Part shown: piece after piece, positions 17,155 to 25,379 of the stretch
How the letters are laid out: every line of letters starts with the position of its first letter
Numbering within the stretch: position 1 is the stretch's first letter
Source: CAZYTO01 sp964650405
GTDB taxonomy: Bacteria; Acidobacteriota; Thermoanaerobaculia; Gp7-AA8
Assembly (NCBI GenBank): GCA_964650405.1
Contig: CAZYTO010000002.1
Span: 5,546-69,545 of the forward strand
Direction of reading: 5' to 3'
Length of the DNA stretch: 64,000 bases
The notes under the pieces: model-generated
Databases searched by the model: none
Seen by the model: the letters and a program-made list of their open reading frames with translations, nothing else
Told to the model about the DNA's origin: nothing
Made by a program: the position numbers and the translations under genes

Positions 17155-17571
17155 TCACTTCTTCTGCTTCTCCAGCTCTTTTCCCACCTCACGGTGATGC
17201 TCGACGGCGTCGCTGGGGGCGAAGTCCTCGAGCTCGAAGAGGCGGCGGATCTCGATCTGGGCTTCGCCTTCGTCGAACGGCACGCGGCGCGCCCACTCGA
17301 CGGCCTCCTCGAGCGATTTCATCTGGACCACCCAGTAGCCGGCCACCAGCTCCTTGGCCTCGGTGAACGGTCCGTCGACGACCGTCCGCTTGCCGTCGTT
17401 GAAGTAGACGCGCGCGCCTTTCGAGCTGGGCTGCAGGCCGGAGAGGTCGAGCAGGGCGCCTGCTTTCACCAGCTCCTCGTTGAACTTGGCCATGGCGGCG
17501 AGGATCTTCTCGTCCGGCATCTGCCCCGCCTCGGACTCCTTCGACGCTTTGACCATCATCATGAATCGCAT
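17155..17571 (-). CDS. DGPF/YCII-domain protein, ECF42 partner
   Basis: A 138-residue YCII-related protein with the defining VVDGPFTEAKELVAGYWVVQMKSLEEAVEWARRVPF segment. DGPF proteins are the genomic signature partner of ECF42 sigma factors and are thought to be target genes or sensors. The start MRFMMMVKASKESEAG is typical of the family. The catalytic role is unknown. Confidence 0.92.
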   Translation of the reverse strand: MRFMMMVKASKESEAGQMPDEKILAAMAKFNEELVKAGALLDLSGLQPSSKGARVYFNDGKRTVVDGPFTEAKELVAGYWVVQMKSLEEAVEWARRVPFDEGEAQIEIRRLFELEDFAPSDAVEHHREVGKELEKQKK

Positions 17572-17663
17572 TGCTTGTTCCCCTTTCTACTGGTGCGTCG
17601 AACGGCGATAGCGCGAATCGACATGCTGCGAAAGATTCTTCCACGAGCCGGCCCCGGGAGTAG

Positions 17664-17730
17664 GGCACGACGCAGTCGTGTCTACATTTGTATTTCCCGC
17701 GGCCGGTGTCGGGCGCGACTGCGTCGTGCC
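17664..17730. repeat. 15-bp perfect inverted repeat GGCACGACGCAGTCG / CGACTGCGTCGTGCC
   Basis: Two exact 15-bp inverted copies are separated by 37 bp in the spacer between the DGPF gene start and the 3' end of the glycosyltransferase gene. It could form a stem downstream of the glycosyltransferase transcript or be a dispersed palindromic element. Confidence 0.65.
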
Positions 17731-17755
17731 GAAACCCCGTGGGTGGGGTGGTGGC

Positions 17756-18938
17756 TCAGGCCGCCGCCGTCTCCAGCACATCGAGCAATACCGTATTCGG
17801 GCCGATGCGGGCGGTGTAGCCGCGCCAGGTGACGGTATCGTCGAAGTATGGGATGAACTGGGCACCGAACTGAAGGACGTCGAGCAGCGGCACGAGGGGC
17901 AGGCTGATGCGGGCGCCGATGGTGTGGGCAAGCAGGGCGACCTGCGTCAGGCGCAGCACGAGCGCGGCCAACGGCAGCAGCCATGCTCCGGTGACTCCGG
18001 CGAGAAGGCCGGCCATCGCCGCGAGAATGGACAGGGGCAGCGGGAAGACGAGCAGTTCCGACGTGAAGCAGCCCTTCGACATCGCATACCGGATCTTGTT
18101 CCAGCGGATCTGGCGGTCGAGGGCGCGCTTCAAGGTTCGCTTCACGACGACGTTCTTCACCACGACGGGAGAGAGCGCGACCCGATACCCGGCCTCGGTG
18201 ACGGCCAGGCCGATGGCCTGATCTTCCGCGAGGACGTTGGTGAAGGCGGCGAAGCCGCCGATAGCGCGCAGCGCATCGCGGGTGATGGCCATGGACTTGC
18301 CGACGACGCAGGGGACGCCGGCGAACTCGGCCAGGACGTTGCCGGCCACGACGAAGCTGAGCAGGTGGAGCGACTCGATCTTCGCGCCGAGGGACTGTGC
18401 ACCGTCGCCGGCGAAGAGGTTCGAGACGCAACCGACCTCCGGGTCGTCGAACGCAGTGATCGTTCGCGCCAGGTCGTCGGGCTCCACGCGCACGTTCGAG
18501 TCGGAAATGACGAGGACCTCGCCGCGAGCGACGCGCTCGGCGGCCACGAGGCGGGCCACCTTGCGGTTGGTCCGCTCCAGCAGGGGATCGCCGCCGAGTA
18601 CGACGCGGAAGGGAGCGAGGGGATGCGCGAAGCGCACCCGTTCGAGCACCGCCAGCGCAGGATCATGGCGGTCCGCGACGCTGCAGATCACTTCGTAGCG
18701 GATGCCGCGGAGCGCGGCGAACGACTCCAGGTTCCGTTCGAGATCGTCATCGAGACCGCAGAGCGGTTTCAGGATCGAAATGAAAGGCGCCCGTCCGTCC
18801 GAACCGCCCCGCAGGGAAGATGTCGTGCCCGGCCCGCCGTCGCCGCCTCCGGAAGAGAACGGTGAGCCCGGTCTGCAGCATCGTGATCGCCGCCGCCGCG
18901 GCGGCCAGGATCAGCAGGACGATGTAGGTGTAGATCAT
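17756..18938 (-). CDS. HpnI-like (GT21) ceramide-glucosyltransferase-type enzyme, apparent frameshift near N-terminus
   Basis: The catalytic part reads ISILKPLCGLDDDL, then D2 in ISDSNVRVEP, the LAEDQAIGL acceptor-site Asp, RQIRWNK for (Q/R)xxRW, and two or three C-terminal membrane helices: a GT21/GT2 glycosyltransferase. The frame has no good start. The expected N-terminal anchor (MIYTYIVLLILAAAAAA... then an Arg run) is encoded at 18938 in another frame, so about one base is gained or lost around 18830-18860 in GC-rich Arg codons. It may be a sequencing error or a real mutation. It starts 12 bp after the PHP gene stop. The product is probably a glycolipid (hopanoid or ceramide-like). Confidence 0.75.
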
Positions 18939-18950
18939 GTCGATGTCTCC

Positions 18951-19679
18951 TCATGCAGTTGCCAGCAGGGGCAGGGGCGCCGTGGCCGGACGAGGTTCGA
19001 GCCGCGTCACGGCCAGGCCCGTGCCCTGGCGGAGCGCGGCCACGACTTCGGTGGCGCACTTCGCTGCCGGTATGAGTGTCTTCCACGCCCAGAGGTGGTC
19101 CGGCCGGTGAAAGTCGCTGTTGCCGACGTACGGCAGCCGGGCCCGGCCCACCTGCGGGAAGAGATCCCAGCGGCAGGCGATCTCCCACAAGTCGATCAGG
19201 CCCGACACCTCGTTGCGCCGATTCCAGAGATAGAACGTGTTGGCGAACCACTCCGACTGCTCGTTGGGGTGGCAGGCCACGACCAGTGCGCCGGCGCGCC
19301 GGGCGCGGTCGAGCATCTCCTCGACCGTACCGTCGGCCGAGACGAACGCGTCGAGCCCGATGGCCAGTGCATGCGCGGATTCGCTGCGGCGGACGCGGTT
19401 CTGGGTCAGCTCGCAGCCCGGCAGCACGATCATCCGGTACTCGTCCCAGGCGCGCTTCGCCTCGCGCTCGATCTCGGCCCGGTAGGCGGCGAAGTTTTCC
19501 GCCGTGACCGTCAGTCCGATGCGATGGGTAAATTTCCCGATGAGATTGTCGCGATTGACGACGTGGTCGGTGATGGCGATGACGTCATGCCCCGTCCTCC
19601 CGAAGAGATCGACGACTTCGGGGATCGAGAGTCTGCCGTCCGACCAGGTCGAGTGAATGTGCAAATCAGCCAGTAGCAT
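18951..19679 (-). CDS. PHP-domain metal-dependent phosphoesterase
   Basis: A 242-residue PHP protein. Metal ligands are in DLHIHSTWSDG (residues 5-15), DHVVNRDN, a Glu in LPGCELTQ, ACHPNE and YVGNSDFHRPDH near the C-terminus. Members hydrolyse phosphoesters, for example nucleotides or histidinol phosphate; the substrate here is unknown. It is directly upstream of the glycosyltransferase and probably in one operon with it. Confidence 0.9.
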   Translation of the reverse strand: MLLADLHIHSTWSDGRLSIPEVVDLFGRTGHDVIAITDHVVNRDNLIGKFTHRIGLTVTAENFAAYRAEIEREAKRAWDEYRMIVLPGCELTQNRVRRSESAHALAIGLDAFVSADGTVEEMLDRARRAGALVVACHPNEQSEWFANTFYLWNRRNEVSGLIDLWEIACRWDLFPQVGRARLPYVGNSDFHRPDHLWAWKTLIPAAKCATEVVAALRQGTGLAVTRLEPRPATAPLPLLATA

Positions 19680-19789
19680 CCCGCCCTCCTCCTTCGCTCC
19701 CGTATCGTCGCAAGGAGTGCTCCCGGAGGATGTCGCACTACGTAAAGCCGGCGTTAAGTTCCGGGCAGGGTCGTGAGGAACGGGCCGTA

Positions 19790-19823
19790 AGTGCTGAGTT
19801 TTGAGTGCCGAGTGCCGAGTGCA
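19790..19823. repeat. GTGCCGA heptad repeat
   Basis: Units GTGCTGA, GTTTTGA, GTGCCGA, GTGCCGA in the spacer between the GH1 stop and the PHP gene start. It is the same unit as at 21776, 29829, 32594 and 38106, here as a single arm. Confidence 0.65.
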
Positions 19824-19829
19824 CGGCGG

Positions 19830-21146
19830 TCAGCTTCCGCCGAGGAGAAAGCGCTCTCCCAGCCGGCGAAAGGTCTCTACGCTCGGCCGCGGGGTCCGCT
19901 GCATGGTCGTGCGGTCGACTTCGTAGAGACCGAACTTCGGGCCGAAGCCGTCCAGCCATTCGTAGTTGTCGAGCAGGGACCAGTGGAAGTATCCGTGGAC
20001 GGGGACGCCGGCGCGCCGGATGGCGTCGAGGTGGGCTTCGAGGAAACGGGAGCGGAGACGGTCGCCGCCATCAGCCAGGCCGTTCTCCGTCACCACGAGC
20101 GGGAAGCCGGCGCTGGCTGCTTCCTGCAGAAGGGCAGGGAAAGCCTCGGGGACGATTTCCCAGCCGTTGTCGGTGAGTCCCTCCCCGGTCACGTCGCGAT
20201 AGGCAAATTCGCCGACGAGACGCGTGCTGCCGGGGCAGCGCATGTGGAGGCGCGAGTAGAAGTTCACGCCGAAGACGTCGAGCGATTCGGGCAGGTCGTC
20301 GCGCCGGCCTTTGATGCGAGTGGTGGGCGGCAGGAGGAAGTCCCAGCGCCCGGTGGCGAAGGCTTCGACGACCGAGCGGTTGTAGCAGCGGTGGGCGACC
20401 CCGGCCAGGAGGTTATCGAGAAAGCTCGACTTCCGTTCCGGTGCGAAGGCCATCATGTTGTGGGCGATGCCGATCGCCGCGTGGGGAATGTGCTCGCGAA
20501 TCACGGCCGCTGCGGCGGCATGTGCGGCCAGGAGGTGGTCGAAGACGCGCCGCAGCGATTTCGTATCGGCGATGCCGGGCGGGATCTGGCCGTCGAACCA
20601 GCCGGCGAGGAGATAGACGAGCGGCTCATTGAGCGGCACCCAGAGACGCACCCGCTCGCCGAGAGCCTCGGCGACCCGTCCGGCGAAGCGCCGGAAACGT
20701 TCGACGGACGCCGTCGACGTCCACGGCGTGTGGTTGTGGAACCAGAGCGGGTGCGTGTAGTGAAAGAGCGTCACGCACGGCTCGAGACCGATAGCCACCA
20801 GGTGCTCGACGAGCCGGCCGTAGCGGGCCAGGGCGTCATCGTCGAAGTGGCCCTCGCGGGGTTCCACGCGGCTCCAGGAGATCGAGAAGCGGAAGGCATT
20901 CGCGCTGGCGTCGCGGGCCAGCGCGGCGTCGGATTCATAACGCTCCCACGATCCCACGGCCCGACCGCACGCCTCCCCGCGCGTCTTCCCCTCCCGCTCC
21001 CACTCCGACCAGTCGCAGGCATCGTCGCCTTCGACCTGGTAGTGCGATATGGCCGTCCCCCACAGACGGGGGCGGTCGGTGAAGGGAAATCGCGTCAGCG
21101 CCAGGCCATCGCGAACGTGCACGCCGCGGCGCCTGAGCACTGGCAT
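19830..21146 (-). CDS. GH1 family beta-glycosidase
   Basis: A glycoside hydrolase 1 of about 438 residues (start ATG 21146; a longer frame exists). The conserved FRFSISWSRVEP is present, along with the acid/base Glu in WVPLNEPLV and the nucleophile Glu in LVVTENGLAD, and HWSLLDNYEWLDGFGPKFGLY near the end. It cleaves beta-linked glucosides or related sugars, retaining configuration. There is no signal peptide, so it is cytoplasmic. The start overlaps the end of the upstream V4R-like gene on the same strand, suggesting co-transcription. Confidence 0.93.
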   Translation of the reverse strand: MPVLRRRGVHVRDGLALTRFPFTDRPRLWGTAISHYQVEGDDACDWSEWEREGKTRGEACGRAVGSWERYESDAALARDASANAFRFSISWSRVEPREGHFDDDALARYGRLVEHLVAIGLEPCVTLFHYTHPLWFHNHTPWTSTASVERFRRFAGRVAEALGERVRLWVPLNEPLVYLLAGWFDGQIPPGIADTKSLRRVFDHLLAAHAAAAAVIREHIPHAAIGIAHNMMAFAPERKSSFLDNLLAGVAHRCYNRSVVEAFATGRWDFLLPPTTRIKGRRDDLPESLDVFGVNFYSRLHMRCPGSTRLVGEFAYRDVTGEGLTDNGWEIVPEAFPALLQEAASAGFPLVVTENGLADGGDRLRSRFLEAHLDAIRRAGVPVHGYFHWSLLDNYEWLDGFGPKFGLYEVDRTTMQRTPRPSVETFRRLGERFLLGGS

Positions 21147-21697
21147 TCCGTCTCCGTCACTTCGACCTCGCTGCCGCCGTGAAGCGTAACGCACTCGCGA
21201 TAGAAGCCGATGGCGCTGGCGCAGTAGAGCGGGCTGTACGAGGTGTATCCACGATGGTGCATCACGCCGGCCGAGGGGGCGAGCTCGACGTACTCGGCGG
21301 TGCCGAAGTCCTGGAATTGCCGGTGGAGCACCGCCGCCCGGCGGAAGAAGTCATGCAGGTGCTCCCGGCGGAAGATCTTGTAGACACCGGCCAGGTTCGA
21401 ACGCGCCGACCAGGCACCGAGTTGTTCGAGGAAGCGGACGTCGTCGTTTCCGAAGAGCGCGAGGATGGTCCGGTCGACGGCGATGAGCGTCGAGAAGTCA
21501 TACCAGGAGGCGGCCAGGACGGTGGAGACCTGCTGGCGCACAACGCCGGGCAGGGCCTCGAAGAGCTCGATGGTCTCTTCACGGGCGGCGTGATCGCGCA
21601 CCCAGTCGAGGTGCGCACGGATCATGGAGCCTTTCACCCGGCCGCCGGCGAGATGCTCTCCCGGCAGCGGCAACAGTTTCAGAGCGAGGTTGGACAT
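21095..21697 (-). CDS. V4R/TIGR02265-like protein
   Basis: A 200-residue protein. I chose ATG 21697 (MSNLALKLLPLPG); the open frame goes further upstream through repeat DNA. Features are a helical segment with STVLAASWYDFSTLIAVDRTIL, then WSARSNLAGVYKIFRR, and a C-terminal V4R-like ending GGSEVEVTETECQCSGAAACTFAM with Cys residues. This resembles small-molecule-sensing V4R proteins and the TIGR02265 family common in Myxococcota. The ligand is unknown. The gene overlaps GH1. Confidence 0.7.
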   Translation of the reverse strand: MSNLALKLLPLPGEHLAGGRVKGSMIRAHLDWVRDHAAREETIELFEALPGVVRQQVSTVLAASWYDFSTLIAVDRTILALFGNDDVRFLEQLGAWSARSNLAGVYKIFRREHLHDFFRRAAVLHRQFQDFGTAEYVELAPSAGVMHHRGYTSYSPLYCASAIGFYRECVTLHGGSEVEVTETECQCSGAAACTFAMAWR

Positions 21698-21744
21698 GCA
21701 AGGTGTGTACGGGTCGCATCCCGGCCACCGAATGCGCAGGAGGT

Positions 21745-21860
21745 GAATTCGACGTAAAGCCGGAGGGGGAGAGCCGAGTGCTGAGTGCCGAGGTGAAACG
21801 GCATGAGGCATGGTCGCCGTCTCGGCACTCGGCACTCGGCACTCGCTTTACATCGAATTC
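21745..21860. repeat. Palindromic element with GTGCCGA heptads inside GAATTCGAYGTAAAG arms
   Basis: The outer arms GAATTCGACGTAAAG (21745-21759) and CTTTACATCGAATTC (21846-21860) are inverted, with one mismatch. Inside are heptads GTGCTGA, GTGCCGA on the left and CGGCACT three times on the right, in opposed order, around a loop that includes GGCATGAGGCATG. It is the clearest complete copy of the heptad element: about 116 bp and MITE-like in shape. Confidence 0.8.
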
Positions 21861-21907
21861 GCGTTGCCTGCATGGCGGCACGAATACGCGGTCGATAGCG
21901 TACCTCG

Positions 21908-23095
21908 GTGACTGTGACCGCAAGGTCCTCCGAGTTTGCGGCAATTGGTGAGACCCTCACCACGTCGGCCAGCATTCACCCCTCGACCCTCGTGTCGGTG
22001 CTGGCCGACGATTTTTTCCAGCGGCCGGACCTCGACTCGGTGGCCGTGGTGGACGACGGCCGTCCGCTGGGCCTCATCACGCGGCAGAAGTTCCTCTTCA
22101 CCGTCTTCCGCCGCTTCGGCTGGGAGGTATTCAGCCGCAAGGCGATCCTCGAATTAACGGACCGCAACGCGCTCGTCGTGCAGGAGGACCTGCAACTGGA
22201 TGAGGCGCTGGCCCGTGCCGTGGAACGACGGCCCGAGGATGCGTATGACGAGTTGATCGTCGTCGACGGCGAAGGGCGTTATCGAGGGCTTCTCTCCGTG
22301 CGGCAGATGATCGTGCAGCACAGCACGACCCTGGCCAACATCCTGATGCAGAAGAACATCGCCGATGCCCGGGCCCGGGAGCTGGAGAAGATCGGCGAGA
22401 TCAAGACGCAGTTCCTGGCCAACGTCACGCACGAGCTGCGCTCGCCGGTCAACGCCATCATCGAGCTCACGGAGCTGGTGCGCATGGCGGCGGAGAACGG
22501 GTACGTCGGGCAGGTGCGCGACCGCCTGTCTCTGCTGCTCTCCAGCGCCACGAACCTGCGCAGCATCATCACGAACATCCTCGACCTCTCGAAGATCGAG
22601 GCCGGGAAGATGGAGCTCATCGAAGAAGACTTCGACCTCGTGCCGCTACTTCGTGAGGTGGTGGAGACGACGCGCGTCCTGGCAGGCTCCAAGCCCGTGG
22701 AGATTGCGCTCTCCGCGGAGCGCGAGCGGACGTTCTTCAGCGATCCCGTAAAAGTGCGGCAGGTGGTGATCAACCTGGCCAGCAATGCGGCGAAGTTCAC
22801 CGAGGCCGGACGCATCGTCGTCGAGCAGACGTTCGATGCGTCGTCGCGCCAGGCAGTCATCCGGGTCATCGACAGCGGCATCGGCATCCGCGCCGAGGAT
22901 TTGGAGCGCCTGTTCGAGGCATTCACGCAGCTCGAGGACGCCAAGTCGAAGCGTCACGAGGGCTCGGGCCTCGGCCTGACGATCACACGCGAGCTGCTTC
23001 ACCTTCTCGGCGGCACGATGACCGTTGAGAGTGAATTCGGCCGCGGCACGACGTTCACCGTTCACCTCCCCGACCGAAAGGACCTCCCATCATGA
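21908..23095 (+). CDS. CBS-domain hybrid sensor histidine kinase
   Basis: A 395-residue protein with a GTG start. An N-terminal pair of CBS motifs (HPSTLVSVLADDFFQRPDLDSVAVVDDGRPLGLIT ... LIVVDGEGRYRGLLSV, residues 22-145) is followed by a HisKA domain with the phospho-acceptor His in NVTHELRSPVN (about residue 175) and an HATPase_c domain (NLASNAAKF; IDSGIGI; GSGLGLTI). No membrane segment is seen, so it is a cytoplasmic sensor, possibly of adenine nucleotides or redox through the CBS pair. Its stop overlaps the response-regulator start in ATGA. Confidence 0.93.
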   Translation: MTVTARSSEFAAIGETLTTSASIHPSTLVSVLADDFFQRPDLDSVAVVDDGRPLGLITRQKFLFTVFRRFGWEVFSRKAILELTDRNALVVQEDLQLDEALARAVERRPEDAYDELIVVDGEGRYRGLLSVRQMIVQHSTTLANILMQKNIADARARELEKIGEIKTQFLANVTHELRSPVNAIIELTELVRMAAENGYVGQVRDRLSLLLSSATNLRSIITNILDLSKIEAGKMELIEEDFDLVPLLREVVETTRVLAGSKPVEIALSAERERTFFSDPVKVRQVVINLASNAAKFTEAGRIVVEQTFDASSRQAVIRVIDSGIGIRAEDLERLFEAFTQLEDAKSKRHEGSGLGLTITRELLHLLGGTMTVESEFGRGTTFTVHLPDRKDLPS

Positions 23096-23460
23096 GCAAA
23101 CGGATTCTTCTCATCGACGATGACGTGGCCCATCTCGTTTCCACTCGCGGGCTGCTGGAAGCCGAGGGCTATGTCGTGTTCACCCACTCCCAGGGATTCG
23201 GCACGACGAACCTCGTCAAGCAGATCCAGCCCGACCTGGTGCTGCTCGACGTCAACATGCCCGGCCTCTCCGGCGAGAACCTGGCCGGCGTGCTCAAGGC
23301 CAACGGCGCGACACGCGACACGGCCGTTTTCTTCTATTCGTCGAACGACGAAGACACGCTCCGCGCGGCCGTGAAACGCTTCGGCGTCGACGGCTACGTG
23401 AGCAAAGGCAACACGGCGCAACTCCGCACAAAAGTGGCGCAGCTCCTGCGGGCGGAGTGA
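23092..23460 (+). CDS. Single-domain response regulator
   Basis: A 122-residue receiver domain. Acidic pocket LLIDDD (residues 6-11), phospho-acceptor Asp in LVLLDVNMPG (about residue 54), and conserved Ser in FFYSSND and Lys in GYVSKGN. There is no output domain, so it works like CheY or as a phosphorelay shuttle. It overlaps the CBS-histidine kinase gene by 4 bp and is its cognate partner. Confidence 0.93.
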   Translation: MSKRILLIDDDVAHLVSTRGLLEAEGYVVFTHSQGFGTTNLVKQIQPDLVLLDVNMPGLSGENLAGVLKANGATRDTAVFFYSSNDEDTLRAAVKRFGVDGYVSKGNTAQLRTKVAQLLRAE

Positions 23461-23469
23461 GACGGGCCG

Positions 23470-23625
23470 GGGTGGCGGGTACCAGGTACCAGTTGCCGGG
23501 TACCTCATTTCGTTACCCGGTACGCGTTACCCGGTACCCGTTACCCCGTACCTGTTACCCGGCACCCGTTACCCCGTACCTGTTACCCGGCACCCGTTAC
23601 CTGTTACCCGGTTCCGCCTCCGGCG
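23470..23625. repeat. Long heptad array GTTACCC / GGTACCC
   Basis: The best-preserved heptad array: GTTACCC alternates with GGTACGC, GGTACCC, CGTACCT, GGCACCC and CGTACCT for at least 14 consecutive 7-nt units (about 23514-23617). It is preceded by a short opposite arm (GGGTACC, GGTACCA, CCGGGTACC; about 23477-23500). The dominant period is 14. It lies just after the response-regulator stop and before the convergent phosphatase gene. Confidence 0.85.
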
Positions 23626-23628
23626 CGA

Positions 23629-25308
23629 TCACTGTCCGGCAATGCAGGGCAGCACCTGCGTCTCCATGCCGCCTGCTTCGACGCCGAAGAGCGCGCCGAT
23701 CGAGCGGGCCAGGAACGTCGGCGCCACGTCGTCGTCCCATGTGCCGGGCTTGATCCCGTCGCCGAACAGCAGCAACGGGACGTGCTGGTCGTCGTCGACG
23801 GCCTGGCCGTGAGTCGTGCCGGTGTCACCGTAGTTCCAGATGTAGCCGGGCTTCAGGGCGATGAGCACGTCGCCGCTGCGATCGGCGCGGAAGGAGAGGC
23901 GCATGGCCAGCTCCACGCCCGTGGCCTGCTTGTCGACGGCCAGCAGGTCGGAGTTGGTGAATGCGGCGCGAACGCCCTTGAGCTCCTTCGCCGCATCGCG
24001 GACGGCGCGCTTGACACGCTCCGGATCAAGCTTCAGCTCGTGGATGCGCATCCAGTTCAGATAGATGGCCGGCTCTTCGAAGTAGTTGATGAGGGCATTG
24101 AGCGTCGACGAGTTGTCCGTCAGCTTCAGACCGAGCTTTGCCGCCGCCGCCTTCTCCAGCGCTTTCCGCTGCGGCCCGAGCTCGCCGACCGTGCGTACGG
24201 TCGCATTCGGGTTGCGCATGTCGACGCGGCCGGCGTCGCGGCCCATGTCCTTCGCCACTTCGGGAATCGACTGCACGCCGTGGTCGGCGGAGATGGCGAT
24301 GGTGTAGCGGCTGCCGAACTTGCCGTCGAGCCAGACGAAGAAGGCGGCCAGTTGGCGGTCGGTGCGCACGACGTTGTCGGCCACTTCGAGCGAGTCGGGG
24401 CCGAACGAGTGGCCTAGGTAGTCGGGGGAGGAGAGCCCGACGTAGAGCACGTCCGGCGCCTTGTCCTCGGTGCCGAGGTTCTCGGCCTCGATGATTCGCT
24501 CGGCGAAGTCGAGCACGAGGTCATTGCCGAACGGCGTGTACGTGAGCGCATCGAGGCTGCGCACCCGGTGCGGGAACTCCACTCCCAGTCCCTCGCGCTG
24601 TGTCTTGTACTTCCGCAGTGACGCGGGGTCATGCGTCAGGCGGGACAGATCGGCGGCCGGGATGAGGTCCGACTGCGTCCATTCCGTGTGGGCTTTCAGA
24701 TAGGCGGGAATGGTCTTGTTGAAATCGTCGACCACGCTCTTGTTCCAGTGGTAGTACGCGCTGGAGGTGAAGCCGGGAGCCTGGGCGTCGAACCAATAGG
24801 CCGCGGTGGCCTTTCGCCCGGCCATGAGAATGGCGGCGCGGTCCTTCAACGCCACGCCGATGACTTTCGAGCCGGCAAAGCGCTCTTGCACCCGGTCGCC
24901 GAGCGAGTCGCTGGCGAGATTCAGCGGGGAGAAGCCGCCGCGGGCGCGGTCGTCCGCCACGCAATACTCGGGCGCTGCCTCCAGGCGGTCGAACCAGGTG
25001 TTGGCCACGATGCCGCTGCGCGACGGTGTGTAGCCGGTGCCGAGCGCCGCGTGTCCCGGTCCCGTATACGTCGTCGAGTAGGGATAGAGCGCGTGGCGGA
25101 AGTTCGCGCCGTGCTTGAGCGCGCGGTTGAAGCCGTCATCCGAAAAATACGGTGCGAACCGGGTGAGGTACTCGTACCGGAATTGATCGATGGAGATGAC
25201 GATCACGAGGTCAGGCCGCTGCTGCGCGGCCAGCGGCAGCGCGGCGAGGAGGCACAGAAGGGCGGCGGCGAGGACGAGGCGGCGGTTCAGCATGGCGCGC
25301 ATTTTCAT
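23629..25308 (-). CDS. PafA-type alkaline phosphatase/phosphodiesterase
   Basis: A 559-residue protein. The start ATG 25308 begins a signal peptide (LVLAAALLCLLAALPLAAQ), so it is exported. The alkaline-phosphatase fold is seen as VISIDQFRYEYL (Asp41 metal ligand), the YSTTYTGPGHAALGTG loop with the likely Thr nucleophile (residues 79-82), ISADHGVQSIPE and the final TTHGQAVDDDQHVPLLLFG. Length and motifs match PafA of Elizabethkingia/Bacteroidota, a phosphate-irrepressible monoesterase. Diesterase activity is also possible. Confidence 0.9.
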   Translation of the reverse strand: MKMRAMLNRRLVLAAALLCLLAALPLAAQQRPDLVIVISIDQFRYEYLTRFAPYFSDDGFNRALKHGANFRHALYPYSTTYTGPGHAALGTGYTPSRSGIVANTWFDRLEAAPEYCVADDRARGGFSPLNLASDSLGDRVQERFAGSKVIGVALKDRAAILMAGRKATAAYWFDAQAPGFTSSAYYHWNKSVVDDFNKTIPAYLKAHTEWTQSDLIPAADLSRLTHDPASLRKYKTQREGLGVEFPHRVRSLDALTYTPFGNDLVLDFAERIIEAENLGTEDKAPDVLYVGLSSPDYLGHSFGPDSLEVADNVVRTDRQLAAFFVWLDGKFGSRYTIAISADHGVQSIPEVAKDMGRDAGRVDMRNPNATVRTVGELGPQRKALEKAAAAKLGLKLTDNSSTLNALINYFEEPAIYLNWMRIHELKLDPERVKRAVRDAAKELKGVRAAFTNSDLLAVDKQATGVELAMRLSFRADRSGDVLIALKPGYIWNYGDTGTTHGQAVDDDQHVPLLLFGDGIKPGTWDDDVAPTFLARSIGALFGVEAGGMETQVLPCIAGQ

Positions 25309-25379
25309 CCAGACCCGTCCGGTCGTGACGTAAAGAGAATGTGCAATCCGCTTCCGGGGCTCCGTTTTACGATGGCGCC

